From: JAQGMJ01 sp036271855
Lineage (GTDB): Bacteria; Pseudomonadota; Gammaproteobacteria; Burkholderiales; JAEUOS01
Direction: 5' to 3'
DNA length: 10,568 nucleotides
Assembly (NCBI GenBank): GCA_036271855.1
Contig: DATAZV010000505.1
Coordinates: forward strand, 1 to 10,568
Under the pieces are notes generated by a model. That model was given only the letters and a program-made list of their open reading frames with translations. It ran no database searches and was not told the DNA's origin. Position numbers and translations under genes: made by a program. Shown here in pieces: positions 6,601 to 10,568 of this stretch (its first letter is position 1; each line of letters starts with the position of its first letter).

Positions 6601-7311
6601 ATGCTCACCGACGCCCAGATCAAAAACATCCATGCCGTGCTGTTCGACCTCGACGGCACCCTCTTGCACACCTCGCCCGACCTGTCCGCGGCCGCCGCGG
6701 CGGCGCTTGCCGAGTGCGGCCTGCCGCCGGTGGATGCGAAGCTGATCGAGAATTTCGTCGGCAAGGGCATCGATGTGCTGCTGCAGCGCTGCCTGACCCA
6801 CCTGGGGCGGCCGGAGCACGGTCCGGAGTTCGAGCATTTCCGCCAGGTCTACATGCATCACTACGAGCGTCTCAACGGCGAACATGCGACGCCGTATCCC
6901 GGCGTGTTCGAAGGCCTGAATGCCTTGCGCGATCTCGGCCTGAAACTTGGCGTCTGTACCAACAAAAGCATGCGCTTTACTGACCCGCTGCTGGAACGGG
7001 CGGGAATGAGCGGCTATTTCGCCATCGCCGTCAGCGGCGACACGACGGCGAAAAAGAAGCCCGACGCCGCCCCGATTCTCTACGCCTGCGAAGCCTTCGG
7101 CTTCCAGCCCGCCGAGGTATTGATGGTCGGCGACTCCGCCAACGACGCCGGCGCGGCGCGGGCCGCCGGCAGCCCGGTGCTGGTCGTGCCGTATGGCTAC
7201 AACGAGGGCGAACCGGTGCAAAACATTGATTCTGATGGTATAGTTGCCGATCTTGCGGAAGTTGCCGCCCTGCTTTTAAGCGTGCGCGGGGCGCGGCTCC
7301 AGGAACTCTGA
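6601..7311 (+). CDS. gph: Phosphoglycolate phosphatase (HAD family)
   Basis: A 236-residue HAD hydrolase of the Gph/CbbZ type that dephosphorylates 2-phosphoglycolate to glycolate, removing the product of Rubisco oxygenation or of DNA 3'-phosphoglycolate repair. All four HAD motifs are present: VLFDLDGTLL with nucleophile Asp16 and acid Asp18, VCTNKS with Thr120, KKKPDAAP with the conserved Lys at about 152, and MVGDSANDA with Asp178 and Asp182. The helical cap follows motif I, as in the family. The closest general alternative is another small phosphatase of this subfamily. The start at 6601 is the only one that keeps motif I at its usual position; no ribosome binding site is visible. The gap to dadA (6555-6600) holds no feature. 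The rpe/gph association suggests service to pentose-phosphate or Calvin-type metabolism. Confidence 0.9.
   Translation: MLTDAQIKNIHAVLFDLDGTLLHTSPDLSAAAAAALAECGLPPVDAKLIENFVGKGIDVLLQRCLTHLGRPEHGPEFEHFRQVYMHHYERLNGEHATPYPGVFEGLNALRDLGLKLGVCTNKSMRFTDPLLERAGMSGYFAIAVSGDTTAKKKPDAAPILYACEAFGFQPAEVLMVGDSANDAGAARAAGSPVLVVPYGYNEGEPVQNIDSDGIVADLAEVAALLLSVRGARLQEL
7216..7244 (+). promoter_or_regulatory. Candidate trp promoter inside the gph 3' end
   Basis: TGGTATAGT at 7236-7244 matches an extended -10 (TGn plus TATAGT, one base off consensus) within an unusually AT-rich patch of the otherwise GC-rich gph gene. The bases 17 upstream (7216-7221) match only three of six -35 positions. Transcription would start near 7251, about 80 bases before the leader frame. 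This would let trpE be expressed independently of rpe/gph. Confidence 0.35.
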
Positions 7312-7332
7312 CCCGGGTTTTACCATCCACAA

Positions 7333-7416
7333 ATGCACAACCTGAACCTGCATCAAACATGGAGCGCCGCTCCGGGGGCTTGGCCCTGGCGACGCCAGGA
7401 GCTGACGCGCGCCTAA
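7333..7416 (+). CDS. trpL: Putative trp operon leader peptide
   Basis: A 27-codon reading frame from ATG 7333 to TAA 7414-7416 that starts MHNLNLHQTW and carries three Trp codons: W10 at 7360, W17 at 7381 and W19 at 7387. It ends with a basic tail, RRQELTRA. The gph-trpE gap is otherwise non-coding, and the frame ends 74 bases before trpE. Trp-rich leader peptides are the sensor in ribosome-mediated attenuation of trp operons: scarce charged tRNA-Trp stalls the ribosome and changes the downstream RNA fold. Doubts remain. No clear ribosome binding site precedes the ATG. The Trp codons are not all consecutive. The frame is the same as that of gph after its stop, so it could be a relic of a gph tail. 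Location and RNA context make the leader interpretation the better one. Confidence 0.65.
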   Translation: MHNLNLHQTWSAAPGAWPWRRQELTRA

Positions 7417-7478
7417 GGCGTGCACTCGCCCCGCCGACCCCGCAATGCTGGCCGGCGCCTTGATGCAGTTTTGATTTT
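7348..7478 (+). promoter_or_regulatory. Putative trp attenuator RNA upstream of trpE
   Basis: Local stems are 7361-7365 with 7369-7373 directly after Trp10, and 7385-7390 with 7394-7399 covering Trp19. A third pairs 7407-7413 with 7417-7423 (7 bp, one G-U), with the leader stop TAA as its loop. A fourth pairs 7432-7439 with 7450-7457 (7 of 8 pairs). A T-rich tract, TTTTGATTTT, sits at 7469-7478. In addition 7348-7356 is perfectly complementary to 7460-7468, which directly abuts the T-tract, and 7364-7369 pairs with 7453-7458. Mutually exclusive folds plus a Trp-containing frame and a T-tract before trpE fit a transcription attenuator. Which fold is the terminator is unresolved, because the fourth stem ends 11 bases before the T-tract. 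Confidence 0.6.
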
Positions 7479-7490
7479 CAGGTGGTTCAA

Positions 7491-9014
7491 ATGAACAAGC
7501 AGGAATTCGACGCCCTGGCGTCGCACGGGTACAACCGTGTCCCTCTGGTGCTCGAGACCTTTGCCGATCTCGATACGCCGCTCTCCATTTATCTCAAGCT
7601 GGCCAACAAGCCGTATTCGTATTTGCTCGAATCGGTGCAGGGCGGCGAGCGCTTCGGCCGCTATTCTTTCATCGGCCTGCCGGCGGCCACCCGCATCGTG
7701 GTGCGCGGCGGCCAGGTGCAGGTGATCCACGGCGAAACCGTGGTGGAAGAGTCTTCCGCCGGCAACCCGCTGGATTTCATCCGCGACTATCGCGACCGCT
7801 TTCACGTCGCGCCGCTGAAGGACCTGCCCCGTTTCGCCGGCGGCCTGGTCGGCGCCTTTGGCTACGACTGCGTGCGCTACGTCGAGCCGCGCCTGGATCG
7901 TTTCATCCGCAAGCGACCGGCAAAGCCCGATCCCTTGGGCACCCCCGACATCGTGTTGCTGCAAAGCGAGGAAGTGGCGATCGTCGACAACCTCGCCGGC
8001 AAGCTTTATCTGGTCGTCTACGCCGACCCGCGCAACCCTGGCAGCTTCGACTACGCGCAGGAACGCCTGAAGCAACTCCTCACCGCGCTGCGCCAGCCGG
8101 CGCACATTCCCGAGCACGGACCGGCGGTGGCGCATGAGGCACGCTCCAACTTCGGCGAGGCCAGCTACCTGCAGGCGGTGGCCAAGACCAAGCAATACAT
8201 ATTCGACGGTGACTGCATGCAGGTGCAGATCGGCCAGCGCCTGACGCGGCCTTTCGCCGCCGAGCCGCTGGCGCTGTACCGCAGCCTGCGCACGCTGAAC
8301 CCGTCGCCCTACATGTTCTATTTCGATTTCCGCGAGTTCCATGTGGTGGGGGCTTCGCCCGAAATCCTGGTGCGCGTGGAGCCTGAATCGCCGGAGACGC
8401 CGGACGTAAAACGCGTGACCATCCGCCCGATCGCCGGTACCCGGCGCCGCGGCGCCACGCCGGAAGAAGACCGTGCCCTGGCGGAGGAATTGCTGGCTGA
8501 TCCGAAGGAGCGCGCCGAGCACGTGATGCTGATCGACCTCGGGCGCAACGATGTCGGCCGCATCGCAGAAATCGGTACGGTGAAGGTGACGGACACCATG
8601 ACCATCGAGCGCTATTCGCACGTCATGCACATCGTCTCCAACGTCGAGGCGCGCCTGAAAAAGGGCCTGGATGCGATCGACGTGTTCAAGGCTTCCTTCC
8701 CCGCCGGTACGCTCACCGGCGCGCCGAAGGTGCGGGCGATGGAAATCATCGAAGAGCTGGAGCCGGTGAAGCGCGGCATCTACGGCGGCGCGGTCGGCTA
8801 CCTCGGCTTTTCCGGCGACATGGACCTGGCGATCGCCATTCGCACCGCGGTGATCAAGGACAAGACCCTGCACGTGCAGGCTTCCGCCGGCATCGTCGCC
8901 GACTCGATTCCCGAAGCCGAGTGGAACGAGACCCGCATCAAGGCCCGCGCCGTGCTGCGCGCCGCCGAGATGGCCAGCGAAGGCCTGGATACGCAAGTGG
9001 GAGACCCGTCATGA
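7491..9014 (+). CDS. trpE: Anthranilate synthase component I
   Basis: A 507-residue chorismate-binding enzyme that, with TrpG, converts chorismate and glutamine-derived ammonia to anthranilate, the committed step of tryptophan synthesis. The N-terminal LLES motif (45-48), part of the tryptophan feedback-inhibition site, is present and followed by GRYSFIGLPA. The catalytic domain shows FDFREFHVVGASPEILVRV, TIRPIAGTRRRG, LIDLGRNDVGRI, YSHVMHIVSNVEA, PAGTLTGAPKVRAMEIIEE, GIYGGAVGYLGF and ASAGIVADS. Length fits family members (E. coli 520). Start 7491 is preceded by AGGTGG five bases upstream; an in-frame GTG at 7482 falls inside that site and is rejected. Regulation is likely twofold: feedback inhibition of the enzyme, and attenuation in the leader just upstream. 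Its TGA overlaps the trpG start as ATGA, fitting translational coupling of subunits made in equal amounts. Confidence 0.97.
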   Translation: MNKQEFDALASHGYNRVPLVLETFADLDTPLSIYLKLANKPYSYLLESVQGGERFGRYSFIGLPAATRIVVRGGQVQVIHGETVVEESSAGNPLDFIRDYRDRFHVAPLKDLPRFAGGLVGAFGYDCVRYVEPRLDRFIRKRPAKPDPLGTPDIVLLQSEEVAIVDNLAGKLYLVVYADPRNPGSFDYAQERLKQLLTALRQPAHIPEHGPAVAHEARSNFGEASYLQAVAKTKQYIFDGDCMQVQIGQRLTRPFAAEPLALYRSLRTLNPSPYMFYFDFREFHVVGASPEILVRVEPESPETPDVKRVTIRPIAGTRRRGATPEEDRALAEELLADPKERAEHVMLIDLGRNDVGRIAEIGTVKVTDTMTIERYSHVMHIVSNVEARLKKGLDAIDVFKASFPAGTLTGAPKVRAMEIIEELEPVKRGIYGGAVGYLGFSGDMDLAIAIRTAVIKDKTLHVQASAGIVADSIPEAEWNETRIKARAVLRAAEMASEGLDTQVGDPS

Positions 9015-9574
9015 TCCTGATGCTCGACAACTACGACTCCTTCACCTACAACCTGGTGCAGTATTTCGGCGAACTGGGCGCGGACATGCGGGTGGTGCTG
9101 AACGACGAGATGACGGTGGACCAGATCGCAGCGCTCAAGCCGGAGAAGATCGTCATCTCCCCCGGCCCCTGCGCCCCGGCGCAGGCCGGCGTGTCACTTG
9201 AGGTGATCAAGGCCTTTGCCGGCAAGCTGCCCATCCTCGGCGTGTGCCTGGGCCACCAGGCCATCGGCGCTGCCTTTGGCGGCAATGTGGTGCATGCCAA
9301 GGAACTGATGCACGGCAAGACTTCGCCGGTCACGCACACCGGCGCCGGCGTGTTCAAAGGGCTGCCCAGCCCGTTTATCGCAACGCGCTACCATTCGCTG
9401 GCGGTGGAGCGGGAAATGCTGCCGGACTGCCTGGAAGTCACCGCCTGGACGGCGGATGGCGAGATCATGGGCATGCGCCACAAAACGCTGGACGTGGAGG
9501 GGGTGCAATTCCATCCCGAATCGATTTTGACTGAGCACGGCCACGCCATGCTGAAGAATTTTCTCGAACGCTAG
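9011..9574 (+). CDS. trpG: Anthranilate synthase component II (glutamine amidotransferase)
   Basis: A 187-residue class I glutamine amidotransferase that hydrolyses glutamine and channels ammonia to TrpE. Hallmarks are LDNYDSFTYNL at the N-terminus, the oxyanion-region SPGPCAP (50-56), the nucleophile in GVCLGHQAIG (Cys79), and the His-Glu pair in VQFHPES (His168, Glu170). The length is that of an unfused TrpG/PabA, so it may also serve 4-amino-4-deoxychorismate synthase in folate synthesis. No separate pabA is visible here. The ATG at 9011 overlaps the trpE stop by four bases and has GGGAG seven bases upstream. trpD follows after 31 bases. Confidence 0.96.
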   Translation: MILMLDNYDSFTYNLVQYFGELGADMRVVLNDEMTVDQIAALKPEKIVISPGPCAPAQAGVSLEVIKAFAGKLPILGVCLGHQAIGAAFGGNVVHAKELMHGKTSPVTHTGAGVFKGLPSPFIATRYHSLAVEREMLPDCLEVTAWTADGEIMGMRHKTLDVEGVQFHPESILTEHGHAMLKNFLER

Positions 9575-9590
9575 AAGCAGGCAAGGACTT

Positions 9591-9596
9591 AAGGAG
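9591..9596 (+). promoter_or_regulatory. trpD: Ribosome binding site deciding the trpD start
   Basis: AAGGAG lies 9 bases before ATG 9606. Another in-frame ATG at 9597 abuts this site with no spacing and so cannot use it, which favours 9606. Confidence 0.75.
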
Positions 9597-9605
9597 ATGC
9601 ACAAT

Positions 9606-10568
9606 ATGATCACCCCCCAGGAAGCCCTCACCCGCGTCATCGAGCACCGCGAGATTTTCCACGACGAAATGCTCGACCTGATGCGCCAGATCATGAGCGG
9701 GCAGATGTCGCCCGTGCTGATCGCCGCCATCATGATCGGCCTGCGGGTTAAAAAGGAAACCATCGGCGAAATCACCGCTGCCGCCCAGGTGATGCGCGAG
9801 CTCGCCACCAAGGTCAACGTCCGCGACCCGCAAAACCTGGTCGACGTGGTCGGCACCGGCGGCGACGGTGCGCACACCTTCAACATCTCGACGGCCACCA
9901 CCTTCGTCACCGCCGCCGCCGGTGCGCGCGTGGCCAAGCACGGCGGGCGCGCGGTGTCTTCCAAATCCGGCGCGGCCGATGTGCTGGAGGCCCTGGGCGC
10001 CAACATCAACCTCACCCCGGTGCAGGTCGGGCAGTGTATCGACGAAACCGGCGTTGGCTTCATGTTCGCGCCGAACCACCACTCGGCGATGAAGCACGCC
10101 GCGCCGGTGCGCCGCGAACTCGGTGTGCGCACGATATTCAACATCCTGGGCCCGCTGACCAATCCGGCCGGTGCGCCCAACAGCCTGATGGGCGTGTTCC
10201 ATGCCGACCTGGTGGGCATCCAGATCCGCGTCCTGCAGCGCCTGGGTGCGCGCCACGCGCTGACCGTGTTCGGCCTCGAGGGACTGGACGAAATCTCGGT
10301 CAGCGGCAAGACCCTGATCGGTGAGTTGAAGGACGGCGAGATCATCGAATACACCCTGCACCCGGAACGCTTCGGCCTGCCGGTGCACGACCCGCGCGCC
10401 ATCCGCGTTGCCTCCGCGGAGGAGTCGCGCGAGATGCTGGTCAGCGCCCTGTCGAACCAGCCGGGCGCGGCGCGCGATATCGTGGCGATCAACGCCGGCG
10501 CCGCCATCTACACCGCAGGCAAGGCGGCTAGCCTGGAAGCGGGTGTGGAACTGGCCTTCGAGTTGCTC
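9606..10568 (+). CDS. trpD: Anthranilate phosphoribosyltransferase, truncated by the window end
   Basis: The first 321 residues of a protein that is usually about 340 long; the gene leaves the window on the right. It transfers the phosphoribosyl group of PRPP to anthranilate, the second committed step to tryptophan. The N-terminal helical domain (ITPQEALTRVIEHREIF, MSGQMSPVLIAAIMIGLR) is followed by the PRPP-binding VVGTGGDGAHTFNIST (81-96). Next come KHGGRAVSSKSGAADVLEALG (111-131), APNHHSAMKHAAPVRRELG and the anthranilate-side RTIFNILGPLTNPA. GLEGLDEIS lies further on. The first motif reads KHGGR where many relatives have KHGNR, a minor variation. There is no fusion to trpG, unlike in enteric bacteria. 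Gene order trpE-trpG-trpD indicates one operon, with trpC expected next. Confidence 0.96.
   Translation, partial: MITPQEALTRVIEHREIFHDEMLDLMRQIMSGQMSPVLIAAIMIGLRVKKETIGEITAAAQVMRELATKVNVRDPQNLVDVVGTGGDGAHTFNISTATTFVTAAAGARVAKHGGRAVSSKSGAADVLEALGANINLTPVQVGQCIDETGVGFMFAPNHHSAMKHAAPVRRELGVRTIFNILGPLTNPAGAPNSLMGVFHADLVGIQIRVLQRLGARHALTVFGLEGLDEISVSGKTLIGELKDGEIIEYTLHPERFGLPVHDPRAIRVASAEESREMLVSALSNQPGAARDIVAINAGAAIYTAGKAASLEAGVELAFELL

Noticed and set aside
7413..8996. A 527-codon open frame on the minus strand opposite trpE
   Set aside because: It is a GC-rich antisense shadow of the strongly conserved trpE. Its translation is rich in Arg, His, Gly and Ala and shows no recognisable domain.
9194..10507. 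A 437-codon minus-strand frame opposite trpG and trpD
   Set aside because: Shadow frame spanning two conserved genes; the Ser/Arg/Thr-rich translation has no family resemblance.

Overview
The window looks like chromosomal DNA of a GC-rich betaproteobacterium, possibly from a Nitrosomonadales-type lineage. Three things suggest this: adjacent folD and prlC, an rpe / gph / trpE-trpG-trpD gene order, and a trpG not fused to trpE or trpD. The taxonomy is inferred from protein resemblance and gene order, not from a search. All genes are intact or cut only by the window edge. No insertion sequence, phage gene, tRNA, rRNA or CRISPR array was seen.

Left part (1-4513, all on the minus strand). In transcription order this holds an FGGY-family gluconokinase (gntK), a Tas-like aldo/keto reductase overlapping it by four bases, then after about 130 bases folD (one-carbon/folate metabolism) and the first 287 codons of prlC (oligopeptidase A). 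The 3' end of folD carries a decayed tandem copy of itself that fills the gap up to the prlC start codon.

Middle (4514-4585). The divergent gntK / rpe intergenic region contains a perfect 9-bp inverted repeat whose right arm overlaps an extended -10 element for rpe. Its left arm lies next to the alternative upstream start codon of gntK.

Right part (4586-10568, all on the plus strand). Genes are rpe (pentose-phosphate epimerase), a DadA-type FAD amino-acid dehydrogenase, gph (phosphoglycolate phosphatase), and trpE, trpG and the start of trpD (the first steps of tryptophan synthesis from chorismate). rpe and gph serve the pentose-phosphate/Calvin-type cycle and 2-phosphoglycolate disposal. 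TrpE and TrpG form anthranilate synthase, and TrpD moves the product onto PRPP, itself made from pentose phosphate.

The most interesting part is the 179-base gap between gph and trpE. It encodes an unannotated 27-codon reading frame with three Trp codons, followed by GC-rich hairpins and a T-rich tract just before the trpE ribosome binding site. This has the layout of a ribosome-mediated trp attenuator. It also shows an unusual possible long-range pairing between early leader codons and the bases just before the T-tract.
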